DNA from: Parastagonospora avenae f. sp. tritici 18332-5
Lineage: Eukaryota > Ascomycota > Dothideomycetes > Pleosporales > Phaeosphaeriaceae
NCBI GenBank assembly: GCA_022559985.1
Contig: JAFJTR010000035.1
Coordinates: 186,001 to 250,000 of the forward strand
Length of the DNA: 64,000 nt
Reading direction: 5' to 3'
Under the pieces are notes generated by a model that was not told the origin of the DNA, did no database searches, and saw only the letters and a list, made by a program, of their open reading frames with translations. The translations under genes were made by a program, and so were the position numbers. Shown here one piece after another: positions 36,303-47,782 of the stretch. How positions within the stretch are numbered: the first letter of the stretch is position 1; each line of letters starts with the position of its first letter.

Positions 36303-37664
36303 ATGTCACCTGCAGCAGACGTGCCACAGCCCCAAAATGGGTTCTATGTCCTCGTTACGGGCGCAAATAGGTATGGTCTCTGTCAGCCTTTTTCTGGTGC
36401 ACACGACTAACAGCTACTCAGCGGCTTGGGACTAGGTATCAGTACACGCTTGATCGATGAATTTCTCCAGACGCGTCCCCAATCCGAGTCCCTCGTTCTC
36501 ATCATCACGACACGCGACCAACAGAAAGGCGACGCGACAATCGAAAAATTGCAACGCCATCTACGACAGGTGTGCGAGAAGCATGAACAGACGTTGCCCG
36601 GTATCTCCCAGCTGTTGCAGCACCGCGTATACTTCAGGCAGGAGCGACTCGACCTCCTGAGCTTGGTCTCAGTGCAAAAGCTGTCCAAGAGAATACGGGA
36701 CACGACACCCAAACTCGATGCATTGATCTGCAATGCTGGCATTGGGGGATGGACCGGCATCAATTGGCCCGTGGCCATTTTCTCCATCCTTACAACATGG
36801 AGGAAGGCATTGACCTACCCTACCTTCAAGCTGGCAGCCATTGGACGGGTGACGAAGCCGCAAACATCCACGGCCGAAAAGGGCGAGGAACTTGGCGAAG
36901 TCTTCTGTGCTAATATCTTTGGACATTACCTCTTGGGTCATTACCTCGCACCACTTCTAGCGAGACACTCCAGGAGCGAAGACTCCAGGGGCCGTATCAT
37001 ATGGGTCAGCAGTATCGAGGCATACGACTTCACCTTCGACATCAACGACATACAAGGCCTCGGGTCCGAGGTACCGTACGAATCTTCCAAGAGATTGACG
37101 GATGTGTTGGCGATAAGCTCGACCCTGCCCTCCACGTCTAACAACGTAAACCAATACCTCGAGCACTCCGACTCATCTGAGAAGACCACGAAGCCCCGCA
37201 TCTACGTCGCCCACCCAGGCATCTGCGGCACCTCGATCGTCCCCCTCCCCCTAATTCTCGAGTACCTCATGTTCGCCGCATTCTATCTCGCCCGCTTCCT
37301 CGGCAGTCAGTGGCACCCGGTCACGGTGGAAAAGGGCGCGACCGCAATGGTCTGGCTCGTACTCGCAAATCAAAGCACACTGGACAGCATGGAGAAGCAG
37401 GAAGGAGCAGGTAAGTGGGGCAGTGCCACAAATTTCTGGGGTCAAGAACGAGTGGAGCGTACAGAGGTTGGGGGCTGGGGATGGGGTGGCAAACTGGGGG
37501 AACACAAGCGAAAGGGTCGCAATCCATATGCACGAGACCTTACCAAGGAGAGTGCGGAAGAGTTTAGGCAAACAGGCGAGAAGTGTTGGGCAAAAATGGA
37601 GGAACTGCGCATCGAGTGGGAAGACCGACTCCGGACAGCTGGATTTGCTGTCGATATGGACTGA
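36303..37664 (+). CDS. ERG27: 3-keto-steroid reductase (ergosterol C-4 demethylation)
   Basis: Erg27 reduces the C-3 ketone after Erg25 and Erg26 act, completing C-4 demethylation in ergosterol synthesis at the ER. Exons 36303-36370 and 36422-37664 give 436 residues. It is a short-chain dehydrogenase: NADPH-binding VLVTGANSGLGLGIS is built across the splice, then LDALICNAGIGGW. The catalytic Ser lies in GRIIWVSSIEAYDF and the Tyr/Lys pair in VPYESSKRLTD. PRIYVAHPGICGT and a hydrophobic segment (PLILEYLMFAAFYLARFL) follow, as in other fungal Erg27 proteins. The extended C-terminus is normal for this subfamily. The intron is 51 bases. Confidence 0.92.
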
Positions 37665-39275
37665 TTGGGCATCATTCGGCGAAGCGTACGACATTGTAAT
37701 AGATACCTAATGCTTGCTTTCTACCCACCACCACGACCCGCCGGCCCATCAGATGACACACCTGAACTCGGTAATTGGAAGAGCATCTTGCGCGTACCAA
37801 ATCTATTGAGCAACCCTGAAGCCGCTATCGTATTCGCAAGCTGATCTTCACATCGAGACCACGGGACGACGAAACTCGCACGACGGCTTTGGAGCGTTTG
37901 AAGTCTGCTCGCCGCTAGGAATGAACTCCGAAGATGCATCGCCGACCCACCATGAACCATTGTCACCGTTGGGCACGAAGGCTTGCAACCTCAAATCCCA
38001 TATGGCTGCGTGAGGGTAGCCAGTATTTGTTTTGACTGAGTAACGTTGCAGTGTGGAAAGCCACCATGCAACAGAAAGATTGCGTTCTCTCACACCAACA
38101 ATGAATCACAACTTTTCTACGAAGGAACCATGTTGGGCCGCAAGTGCAAAATGTTACTTTAGCAGTGTGGCAACCAGTCAACGACACCGGAAGACCGCTT
38201 CCAAGACCGTCAAGTTCCCCTGCTTTCGACAGGACGCTAGGCCCGCGCCGCTCGGGAAACTTGTGGCGGATCAGAACGAGCACAGCTAGTCCAGTGTTCC
38301 ATTCTGCTTCAGATTCAATGCCCCTCCAAAGATGTGAAGACAATTGCAAAGTGACGGAACGCGTGCCCCTCGTGGCCGTGCTCGTGCTTGTTTCACATCG
38401 TAATAACGATTTTCGTGATTGCCAGGAACGGTCCTGCAGAAATCACCGAAATTGGGCATGTGTCTCAGGTAAAACTAGCCAATAAGAAGCCGAGACTTTT
38501 TCTGCTACCACTGCGCTGGGAAGGCGCGGATGCGTCCCGCTGTCGTCGCTTCCTCGCTAACAGCGCACGGACTGCATTCGCGCTCCCAAGTCGCGTGTAC
38601 CCCGGTATAGATTCACGCCCAACCACCTGCACATTCCTGACCCCTTATTCCCAATGTCTTTGCTATAGCGGCTGCACGAATTGGTAGGATACTCCATGAC
38701 TTTCTCTCCATCTTCAAAGTGAACGCGCAGTGGCTGCGTTGAATTTGCGCCTGCCCCATTGACGTGTACCTGTCGCATTCACCGCCCATTTACTCTCACC
38801 GGTCTTCCCACTGGGCAGAACATAAAAAAAGACGCAACAGAGACCGTTGACGACACCCAAGACTTTGCGACACGAGCAATGGAACCAAAGATCGATCCTC
38901 TTTCTTCTGACTTTCCGCCAGTCTTCGCACGCGACACCAGCATCTAGATTGCCAGGTCTCCCCGGCCTTCAACTGCCGTTGCCGCATTAACTGCGCACTT
39001 ACTCGCCCATCTCGAAATTCGCAATCACTACCAGAGTTCTGTTTTCGATGACATCACAAGAGCCTTTGCAACACTTCAACACTCAGATAATCTGCCATTG
39101 TGCGAACCACATCGTGGCACAAGGCTTTGTGGTTTGTAGAACGCTGTCAACAGGCTTTCATGTTCACCGAGAACAAAGAGCGCATCTTTTTACCTAAGGA
39201 ATCTCCAGTCCTTTATTCATAACTTCACCGACCACGATCTACGCCCCACCATCCTTCCAAAGATCGTCCTCAAAC
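37665..39275. other. Intergenic, no gene seen
   Basis: This stretch of 1.6 kb lies between ERG27 and the coiled-coil gene. Only short, mutually overlapping frames occur and none shows a motif. The last 300 bases are C/T-rich on the + strand, consistent with the promoter and leader of the following gene. Confidence 0.4.
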
Positions 39276-41309
39276 ATGTCTACTTCACCTTCGTCCCGCG
39301 ACTCAGCGCGAGAACACGCACAGCGCCCTTCTACACCTGATCATAAACGATCCTCAATCGCTCGGACTGGTTCCAATTCTGTCGCTCCCAGGTCCGAATA
39401 CCTGCGCAATGCACTCCAAGCTCGACGAGCCCAGGGTGCGTCCACACCAACCGCTTTAGATATGCGCGTCCCGTCCTCTACCACGCCGAGACCTCCAGAG
39501 CCTAAGCTCGCATCAGTCTCGCCTGACGGCTTCGATGAGTTTGAGCTCACCGACGAGCACACAAGACCCGTCTCTCCGATACGTCGACGAAGACCTAGCG
39601 ACGTGGGAGTACCCCGATCGAAGACCAGCCGCCAGTTGACAGAAGAGATTGAGAAGCTCAAGGACAGCCTCATGACGTCCAACATGCGTGTCGAACTACT
39701 CAAGAAGAACAACTCGGAACTGCAACACATCTCGACCCAGCTGGCGGAGAGAGTCGAAGAGCTAGAACCTCTCGAGGACGAGAACCATGAATTGCAGCAT
39801 GAGAACAACAACTTGGTGCTTAAGATGCAGCACTTGGAAGAAGAGATGGAGCGACTCAAGGATGACAACGACGAGTTGCGGAAATCGAACAAGGAAATGC
39901 TTGAAATCTACGAGGACTGTTCTTCACACTTCGAGACACAAGAAGGTGCCTTGCAAGAGGCAGTCGACACCATATTTGCACTCGAAGAAGAGAAGGCTGT
40001 GCTTGCTGGCGAAGTCCATAAATTGAAGGAACGAGTAACTCTCCTCGAAGACGGCTCAACGCGAGCCAGTACATTATTTGACGGTAGCCCCCGTGCTCCA
40101 TCGATAGTGTACAGCATCGACGAGTCGCGACCATCCACAAGCCATTTCGATTCAGACTACTACAGCCAACCGGATTCGCCTCAAGTGAAGCGCAGTAAAG
40201 AGTCAGTCGTCTTAGTACAACCAGGAACATCCGCGCGCTCGAAGAAGATCATCGAGCAGAGCAAAGAGCGCAGACGATCGGCGAAGGATCTAGTCAATCG
40301 TATGTCCACCGCATCCATGTCGGCTCTGAGAATGGCAAGCCTCAAACAGGCTGAGGACATTCCGGAAGTACCCGAGGTCCAGGTAGAGACTCCCAAAATC
40401 GTCGAACATATTGTGTCGGATAGGCGTTCATCGAGAGCTGCCAAACAGCCTCGTGGCAAATTGCGGGAGAGCATTCAAAATGTTATACAAGATGCGCTAG
40501 AAATCTCGCCATCCGTGTCCGAGTCAGCTCCAACACCAGTGCGAGAGAGCCTCAGACACACATCTCGATCCAGCCAGTCGACTGGATACCGGTCATCGAG
40601 CGATTCACGTCCTTCTTCCAGCCACGCCAGGACTCCCACGATAGCCACACGGTTCAGACAACGTCGACCTTCTACCGAAGTCTCGCCGCGCGTTCCCTCG
40701 CGCAGGAGCAGCAAACAGGCTCAAACGAACAGCTCGAACGAGCAACTCTTTCAGCGCGACCAACAGCCTCCCCGCCACCGTCGATCCGAGTCAGATGTTG
40801 CTTCTGCAGAGACACCTCGGGCTACCTCAGAAGAGTGGGCGACCATGCCCCCTCCTTCTGACCAAGCCCGCAGCTCCATCATCTCTTCAAGCAGTCTAAC
40901 ATCTGATGCAGATTTGCAAGACAAGGACCATTGGTGGCGCAGCGTCGAGCCTCTCACACAGCAGCAACAGCAGACACACCACGAGCCAACGCACTACCAA
41001 GCTCCTCCACATCTTCCCCTCCACCGCTCTCGACCCTCCGAGAGCAGTCTCCAGTCGCAGGTCCAACACTCTCCCACGCTGACCCGCTCGCGCACCGTTC
41101 ATCTGGACTCCCTTGGCCAGTCCGCAAGAGTCGATACCGCTGGTCCTTCAAGCGCGGCGCTGAACGCACTGAGTCGCAGGACTCGCACGCAGCCTAGCAC
41201 ACCAGGTGCGTCGTCGACGTACATGGAGAAGGATTTCATGTTCAACGGTCATGAGGATGTGGAGACGTTCATGCGCAAAGCTAAGGCGAAGCTGAGCGGA
41301 CGCAAGTAG
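39276..41309 (+). CDS. Coiled-coil protein with disordered Ser-rich tail, function unknown
   Basis: Single-exon frame of 677 residues. Residues 1-115 are disordered, with short basic patches (RSEYLRNALQARRAQ). Residues about 120-262 form a continuous heptad coiled coil (EEIEKLKDSLMTSNMRVELL through LAGEVHKLKERVTLLEDG), with conserved-looking ENHELQHENNNLVLKMQHL. The rest is Ser/Arg/Pro-rich with many potential phosphosites, and the last 30 residues (FMFNGHEDVETFMRKAKAKL) look like a short conserved helix. This arrangement is seen in spindle-pole, septation and trafficking scaffolds, but I cannot choose among them. Confidence 0.8.
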   Translation: MSTSPSSRDSAREHAQRPSTPDHKRSSIARTGSNSVAPRSEYLRNALQARRAQGASTPTALDMRVPSSTTPRPPEPKLASVSPDGFDEFELTDEHTRPVSPIRRRRPSDVGVPRSKTSRQLTEEIEKLKDSLMTSNMRVELLKKNNSELQHISTQLAERVEELEPLEDENHELQHENNNLVLKMQHLEEEMERLKDDNDELRKSNKEMLEIYEDCSSHFETQEGALQEAVDTIFALEEEKAVLAGEVHKLKERVTLLEDGSTRASTLFDGSPRAPSIVYSIDESRPSTSHFDSDYYSQPDSPQVKRSKESVVLVQPGTSARSKKIIEQSKERRRSAKDLVNRMSTASMSALRMASLKQAEDIPEVPEVQVETPKIVEHIVSDRRSSRAAKQPRGKLRESIQNVIQDALEISPSVSESAPTPVRESLRHTSRSSQSTGYRSSSDSRPSSSHARTPTIATRFRQRRPSTEVSPRVPSRRSSKQAQTNSSNEQLFQRDQQPPRHRRSESDVASAETPRATSEEWATMPPPSDQARSSIISSSSLTSDADLQDKDHWWRSVEPLTQQQQQTHHEPTHYQAPPHLPLHRSRPSESSLQSQVQHSPTLTRSRTVHLDSLGQSARVDTAGPSSAALNALSRRTRTQPSTPGASSTYMEKDFMFNGHEDVETFMRKAKAKLSGRK

Positions 41310-41718
41310 GACTCGTCCCTCATGTACTATTAGCAAAATTTTCCTTTTTGAACTTTCTGGTTTGGCGTGGGTGGTACACCTTTGTTTTCGGGATGGCGTT
41401 GAAAATCAGAGGTATATACCAAGTAACTCCGCGAGGAGCAGGATGCATGGGTTCCGGAGTGACCCTGGTGGCACCTTTTCACGGGGTTTAGCGTGAAAGC
41501 CTAGGCTTTGTAGCATTATATATCTTAATCCCAGTAGAACAGTGAATGTTCAATGTTGTATACCACAAATCACAGCTTTGACCCCGCACACTGCTGCGTG
41601 CATCACCAAGGGAAGCAAAGCCCGCATGTACGATTATATCTACACGCCATCCTACATTTTCCCTTCATGAATTCACCACATACGCTATCTATCGCATTCC
41701 GCACTCGCAGCACCACGC
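41310..41718. other. Convergent 3' region
   Basis: The coiled-coil gene ends on the plus strand and the six-cysteine copy 2 ends on the minus strand. These 400 bases hold both 3' ends; nothing else was recognised. Confidence 0.4.
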
Positions 41719-42269
41719 TCAAGGCGTGGGCTCCGGCCACCGCTTCGTCGTCGGAAACGCCGTCGCCGTCTTCGCCCACGCAGTCTGCGACCGATGCTTA
41801 TCATACATCTCTTCCACGACGCCCTCGCACACCGGCCGCCCGACAGTATCCATGATGCCTACCATACAACTGATTAGCCAAGCCACGCTACGCCCACACC
41901 ACACGCAGACCATGTCGCAGTATAGTACAGTATATATGGTATGGTATCCCCGACAACTTACAGTAATGCTGCATGTCGCACACCTCGCGCGTGTAAAATG
42001 TGCCTCTGTAGCACTGCACGATTTTGGAGGGGACGCCGAGGGTGGGGTTGAAGTCTATGGCAAGGTTAAGTCGGCTTGATGATGTGGTGGAGGGGGATGT
42101 TCTTACAATCACTGCACTGCAGTGGGCCGAGAATGACCATGTTGGGGCCTTCGTCGGGTTTGTATATCTCGCCGTCGGGAATCGGCCGACAATGTACGCC
42201 GTCGTCTTTGGCGAGGAGGGTGGCGGGGAAGGCGAGGGCGGTGAGGAGGAGGGGGAGGGAGAGCTTCAT
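41719..42269 (-). CDS. Small secreted six-cysteine protein, copy 2 (effector-like)
   Basis: Exons 42107-42269, 41962-42054 and 41719-41858 give 131 residues. The signal peptide is MKLSLPLLLTALAFPATLLA. Six cysteines follow (GVHC, PLQC, KIVQC, REVC, QHYC, GRPVC), enough for three disulfides, with C-x10-C-x5-C-x9-C across exons 2 and 3. Exon 2 is 93 bases, the same as in copy 1 at 17.4-17.9 kb. Both introns are phase 1 in both genes, and the second splits a Cys codon T|GC that is followed by x-Met-acidic in each. The tail after the last Cys is longer here (EEMYDKHRSQTAWAKT). A TATAAATAG element sits 85 bases upstream of the ATG. The function is unknown; the features fit a secreted effector or host-interaction protein. 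Confidence 0.8.
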
Positions 42270-42353
42270 TTTTTTTAAGGAAAGGTTTGTTGGGATGTTT
42301 GGGTGGAAGTGTGAGGGTGTGGTAATTTTGGTAAAGGGGAGGGGGTTCGAGGG

Positions 42354-42362
42354 CTATTTATA
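42354..42362 (-). promoter_or_regulatory. TATA box of secreted-protein copy 2
   Basis: On the minus strand the sequence reads TATAAATAG, 85 bases before the start codon. It lies inside the segment that aligns with the flank of copy 1. Confidence 0.55.
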
Positions 42363-42449
42363 CTTGTGAGGGAGTGGGAGAGGATGTCATTAGGAGCAAG
42401 CTGATGAGAGAGACGTGGTGGGAGTTCGGAAAATGCTTCGTAGTGAGGG

Positions 42450-42540
42450 GATTTTTTCGGAGACTATCTTTAACAATTCAAGGAATTTTTTAGAAACTAT
42501 CTTGATAGTACAGAGATTTTTAGAGACTATTGTTCTAGAG
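42450..42540. repeat. Three imperfect tandem units of about 25-33 bases
   Basis: Units begin gattttttcggagactat (42450), gaattttttagaaactat (42483) and gatttttagagactat (42515). The array is bracketed by two copies of gtgaggggatt (near 42444 and 42540). It lies upstream of secreted-protein copy 2. Confidence 0.6.
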
Positions 42541-42685
42541 TGAGGGGATTCCGGGGCGGGATTATGTAAATTATGTGAATTATAATGAATTTTTTGGAGG
42601 ATGGGAAGAACTAGTAATAGCATACCGGACACACACAGATAAGACCCTTTTTGAGACAATAATGTCGATAGAGGATCGCAGAGGC

Positions 42686-42893
42686 CGTATGCCTTCAAAC
42701 ACTCTCAGATACATTCTCTGGAATGTATAATGGTTGTGAAGATGTACACGCGCACTCATCGTCACGTATCCACTTTGACAGCGTCGTATCAAGTGCGTAT
42801 TGCATATCTTGTATATCCTCAAACACTTCAGGATGTACTCTCCGAACGTGATAAAGGCGTGAAGATATCCGAGCCTCATCATCACGTGCCCAC
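42686..42893. repeat. Two imperfect tandem units of about 127 bases spacing
   Basis: Unit 1 runs from cttcaaacactctcagat through gaagatgtacacgcgcactc to gtcacgtatccac. Unit 2, starting near 42817, runs from cctcaaacacttcaggat through gaagatatccgagcctcatc to atcacgtgcccac. A related third copy lies at about 18225-18300, which makes this a small dispersed family. Confidence 0.55.
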
Positions 42894-43430
42894 AGTTCAG
42901 AGATGTGCGAGTGCGCAATGTCGTGAACGGAGACCTAGTGCGTGGGTTCGCCAGGCAGAAGGCAGACGTTGAGGCGATGATGTAAGCGAAGCGAGAGGAT
43001 ACCAAGTAGCCGGCGCGTTTCGTAAACGCTGGCGTATTGCATTGTTTCCCTCGTTAATTTCGAGTTTTCACTGTAGCCTGATTACCTATATATTTCCGCG
43101 ATACCTACTGTCTGGCAGTCACGTGAAAGCCTTCCTATCACGTGCATCCCATATACCCACCTGGGCAGGCATGCTGTCGTGCAATGTTTGCCGAAGATGA
43201 CCCTGCTAAGCGCTGCGTTGCTGTACGACGACACTGCATTACGGCAGCGAGCTGGCATGGCGACGACGAGGCTCTGGTTGACCGGCAAGATAATGCACAA
43301 GCGAGGTGGGTCGTGTGTCACTACCGGTCAGCTCGCTTCACAGTGTCTATGAGGCGCCAAATCGAGGCGAAATGGCCGGGTTCGATGGCGCGAGATTGCG
43401 CGACACGCGGATGTCGTGATTTAGCAGTAT

Positions 43431-43468
43431 GTGAGTGAGTGAGTGAGTGAGTGAGTGAGTGAGTGAGT
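43431..43468 (+). repeat. Microsatellite (GTGA)n, about 9 units
   Basis: An uninterrupted tetranucleotide run of gtga followed by a decayed end (gtatgcgagtgagt). It is simple sequence with no coding role. Confidence 0.95.
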
Positions 43469-44323
43469 ATGCGAGTGAGTCGTGGCGTCGGATAGCTATC
43501 GCGTATTGTCTGGTCGAGTCGGTATTGATAGTGGATCGATTATGATTGTCATGCGCGTCGGAGAAGTGTGGAGTAGCTTCCAAGCTTGCCTGTTTCGGCT
43601 AACCGCCTATGACTGGTCGGATCGCAGGCTGGTCGCTCTCACGAAGCTGTAGGTACCACAAGAAGACGCGAGATCCCCGGATTTACCAGGAACACGCACA
43701 TTTGACGGCCTGCACCTAATCACGGCGGTGCACCTGCAGCTTCCGGCAGCGTCTTATCGCCAGCGCGTCCCTGCGGTGTTGTTGTGAGCTCTATCTGGAT
43801 CTGGTCGCGGCCCTTGTCCTGCTGGCTGGGAGCTTGGACATGTTGCTATCGTCATTCGCATCTTCCTCGTGACTGCACCCTCTCATGCGTCTCAACACTC
43901 TTTGACTGCTGCTCGCCATCGTCTGCTGCCGAACCTACCCGCGGAATCGAGTGCATCCCAACTCGACCATCTCGCTGCAGCTTCCCGCCCGCGGCCAGTA
44001 CGGTGCTATACCTCGCCATATCTTATCGTCTGCATCTCCGCCTCGGCCTGAGGCTCTACGCTCTCCACCTTTCGCACCCTGTTCCTGCACACGCACACGA
44101 CGATGCTCGCTGCTGCCTGAGCTGCGGCACCCATTCACCCCCCGCGTGGACAGTCCTGAGGCACTCAAGTCCTGCCAGTCACGCCCCCGTTTGCACGCGT
44201 GATGGCTACCATGAGGACTCGCCTGTTTCCGCCGCAACGATAATCAGACTTCACACACCCGCCCCTCAGCCTCACCCACCACACACTCGGTGCCCATTCT
44301 GTACCTGCAGCCTCACTGCCACC

Positions 44324-47229
44324 ATGAATCCCTACCAGCGCGCCTCGCCACGTACAGCCTCACCCGCCAGCAACCTCCAAACGAATCCCACACGAACCAA
44401 CAACCAGCGGCATAGCGCCGACCGGAACTCCTACTTTGACAATCCGCCCTACAACGACCGCGGCAGCGAAGACGGCGAGGACGAGATGGCGTCTCGGGGG
44501 GAGCACTTGGCCGAGACGGACCAGCGCCAGTACCAGAAAATCAACCAGGTCATCCAGGTATGCACCCTGATGAGGTGGACGATTAGGTGCCCATACTGAC
44601 TACCTACTCAGAACTTCTTCACCAAATCAGCCCTGAGCATCGTCTCGTCTCGAGTCATCCTACCGACTAGCTTCAACAAGAATGGTGACGTCCGACAGAA
44701 CAAATGGGTATGGAGTAGTCCTTACACCATAAACTTGTGCAATTATGTATCCAGCTAATACCACCACAGTTCAATGTCATCCTCGAAGATAGCGACGAGC
44801 TCCAGCTGCGCCTCACCGAATGGAAGACCATGGACGCCATGGCTGGCCAGCACCCGCCACTGTACATCGAGGTCTACCTCGACATATCCGGACTCGGACA
44901 CAAGCAGTCGCTGGTAGTGCACGACGAGGACGGAAAGAGATGGGATGTGGCGGCGGCACTAAACGCCGCTGAGCCTACTTCCCGGGCTTCGAGCCGACCT
45001 GCCAGGTCTACACAGCTAGTGATTGAGCGCTGGAAGATCTACGTCGGAGACATAGATTCACTGCACCCCTCAGACCTGAGCGAACCCCTGCCCAACGTAT
45101 ACAAGAAAGCTGTCGTCCTCTTCCGCGGCCTCTACGCGAACTTGCGTCTGCTTCCAGCATTCAAATACAACAAGAGCATGGCAAAACAACCCGCAACTCA
45201 CACTTCACTGAAACTCAACTATCGCATTCTGAACGGCGCCTCCGAACGTCCACAACTCGACACACTGAGTCTGCCCTTGTGTCCTTCTATCGACCCTGTC
45301 ACCGAGACTGCACACATTGGTTCCACCAACTCACCCATTGGCCCGCTTTGTATTTCCGTCGAGTATCGTGAAGCCTGTGAGTTTAGCGTTGAAGACTCGG
45401 AATCACTTCTGAGCGATCAATTCATGGGCTTGGATGATACCTACCTTGAACAAAAACCACGCCCAGCAGCCCCCGTACCTGGATCACTTCCTGTGGACAA
45501 GTTGAACGCGCAGGAAACGCCAGACTTGGGGCAAGCCTATGGTAGCCTGTCAACATTCCACCAAGTGGGACCCCCAACGGGAACGAGCCCGATATCAGCG
45601 CTTCGGGCTGCTCGTGACATGCCTTCTTCGTCACCTATCGAAACTCCTCCCCAGAAATTACCACCCAATCACCGCACTGCACAAGGTTCAAAATCCTCTC
45701 TCCGTTCAAATGATACGTCTTCGTTCCAACGGCGGACGTCAGTCTCGTTCCAGCCATTTAAAGCTGGCTCGCTATCGTCGTCGCCTGCCCCCGGACCCGC
45801 GGGTCCAGCTTCACCCGGCAGCTCCCTTGGAAGGCCTACCAGTTCCTTTGGCAGGAACATCAACATCGTACCGAGCAGCCTGAATCAGCCGCGAAACCGG
45901 ACTTCACTCAATGCCCTCCCACAAGCAGCATTGCGCGCGCCGTCGCTACCGAACGACACTGCTATCGCTTCTTCTGCTTCGAGCTCCCCGAAGCCCGCAC
46001 CAATAACGCGCTACAGCAGCAGCTTCGGCCATCGGAGAAGCAAATTTTCAACAGGTGGCAGCAAAACTGAAGAAGACGCTCTGAGCAGCGGCAAGGGCAG
46101 CGCGACTTCCTCCTTGCAACGAGGCTCTGACACTCTAAACGACGGGGAAGGCGGAAGTTCCGGAGAAATGAGGTCAGAGGACGACAACATTTCAGACTTC
46201 CTGAAACTGCTAGAGGCGAAGAAGGACCTGAAGAGCTTCAATCGCAGCGACAGTTCGACACGCGATGCAACAATGCGCAAGACGACAGCTCAGCTTGGTA
46301 AGTACCAGCGAATGCGGGACTCGCACGCACAACTCTCCGACTCGGTATCATCTTCGACCATGCTGCACCGGTCCTCGTCATCGTCAAGTCGTCAACTGTC
46401 AAGCGTTCCAGCCATGATCCACGGTACGTCTATCTCGACTGCATCCTCACCAGGAAAGCCAATCTCACCACACACACCTCACACGCCGGCCATCCCATCT
46501 CGACTGAGTGCCAACAGCATCATCGAGTACGACCAACCCCACCGTAGTCGCAACCATCGTAGCCGAAGTCGGAGTGGCCGCACAGCACGTGGGCAAGGGC
46601 CCGTGAACCTCGAAGAACAGAGTGAGGTCGAGGACGATGCTGCCGGCATTGATATTCCACTTTCGCCTCGTCCTTGGAACTATCAGCGTCGGTCAAGTTC
46701 AGTCGCCCAGCAAAATCGCAATCTCCCAGAAGACGAACCAGACATGTTCGGCGTGCGTGCTGCTAGTCTGCCTGTCGAAGAGGGCGATCGAGCGAGAGAC
46801 TTACATCGAATTACAAGCGCAGATTTGACATCCAGTGGACTCTTCGCCCAGACGGAGTCTCTTGCGAGTGCTAGCCGTGACAACCAGGCACCGGATGACG
46901 GCGACTCGCGCGACGACTTGCCAAGAGCTTCATCTACATCAAATATACCCGCCAAGCGCGGAACATACTCGAGTAACCTTCGAGGTCGCGGTGGTTTCTT
47001 CTCCCAAGGCTCGTCCACTACCGGCTCCACTGGTGGCACAAGTTCCACTGAGCGCCAAAGCCGCTACAATTTCAACAGCCGCGCTGCAAATCTCGACGAC
47101 GACGAGCCATTGCTCTTCCAGATGAGTGAAATCGGCGCAGGTGGTTCGCGCCGCAGCCTCGAAGAAGCCCGCGGCGGCTCCAGCACCGGTAGCGCGCGTG
47201 GTCGAAACTCAATTTGGGGAGGCCGTTAA
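44324..47229 (+). CDS. ATG13: Autophagy-related protein 13
   Basis: Atg13 is the regulatory subunit of the Atg1 kinase complex that starts autophagy; it is hyperphosphorylated by TORC1 in rich medium. Exons 44324-44557, 44612-44707 and 44770-47229 give 929 residues. The HORMA domain opens with INQVIQ and NFFTKSALSIVSSRVILP and continues through WFNVILEDSDELQLRLTEWK, PPLYIEVYLDISGLGHKQSLVV and GKRWDV. The tail is disordered and Ser-rich, with two recognisable pieces: ISDFLKLLEAKKDLKSF near residue 620, like the Atg17-binding segment, and DDDEPLLFQMSEIG near the C-terminus, like the Atg1-binding motif. Length and order are normal for filamentous fungi. Confidence 0.93.
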
Positions 47230-47782
47230 ACCTGCACAACCCAAAAATGCATTTGCATGACTCTCTTCTCGACTTTTTCTTTTGCTACAAAGCGGCGTTC
47301 TACGGCATCACCTGGTTGGAGGCATTCTGCATTCTCTCCCTTCTGCGGCCAGATTTTTGCGCTTTTGTCATGTTTATCGATATCCAGATTTATACGCTTC
47401 GCATTGCATTGCTTGTTTTTGTTCTTCTATATATCAAATTGCACGCGCAGGTAACGATGGGAACTCGGGCGCTTCATGGGCTGGGAGGGGGTGATCTTTT
47501 GGCTCTATGGGATTTAGTGCGTCATGTATGGAATGGAATGAGGTTTGTATAGAGATATTCGGGTTTCGGCCACTCTGGGTTGGATGGTATGGGCATGGGC
47601 ATGGGTATGGGTAGGATAGGGTAGGGACGCGGGTCTGAGCGTCGGATATTTGAATATATATAATTTCCATAAATTTTGTGCAGTGGATGAAGTGATGTTT
47701 GAAGACTGCCTGCTGTGGCACTGTATCTGACGTACAAATACATTCTACGCATATACTGTACACACACCTCTCCCCCCATCCT
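47230..47782. other. Convergent 3' region of ATG13 and COQ5
   Basis: These 550 bases hold both terminators. Around 47586-47631 there is a short run of tatggg/catggg-type hexamers (simple sequence). No gene seen. Confidence 0.45.

Larger units (their letters stand above)
42270..44323. promoter_or_regulatory. Repeat-bearing intergenic island between copy 2 and ATG13
   Basis: This 2 kb region holds the promoter of copy 2, several short tandem repeats, a tetranucleotide microsatellite and the long C-rich leader of ATG13. The leader frame is open back to about 43784 but has no ATG until 44324. No additional gene was recognised. Confidence 0.45.

Noticed and set aside
43431..43468. CRISPR-like array
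   Set aside because: It is an uninterrupted tetranucleotide microsatellite without spacers, in a eukaryotic genome.
47580..47635. Telomere-like repeat
   Set aside because: The hexamers are tatggg/catggg variants, short and irregular, not TTAGGG arrays; they lie between two housekeeping genes.
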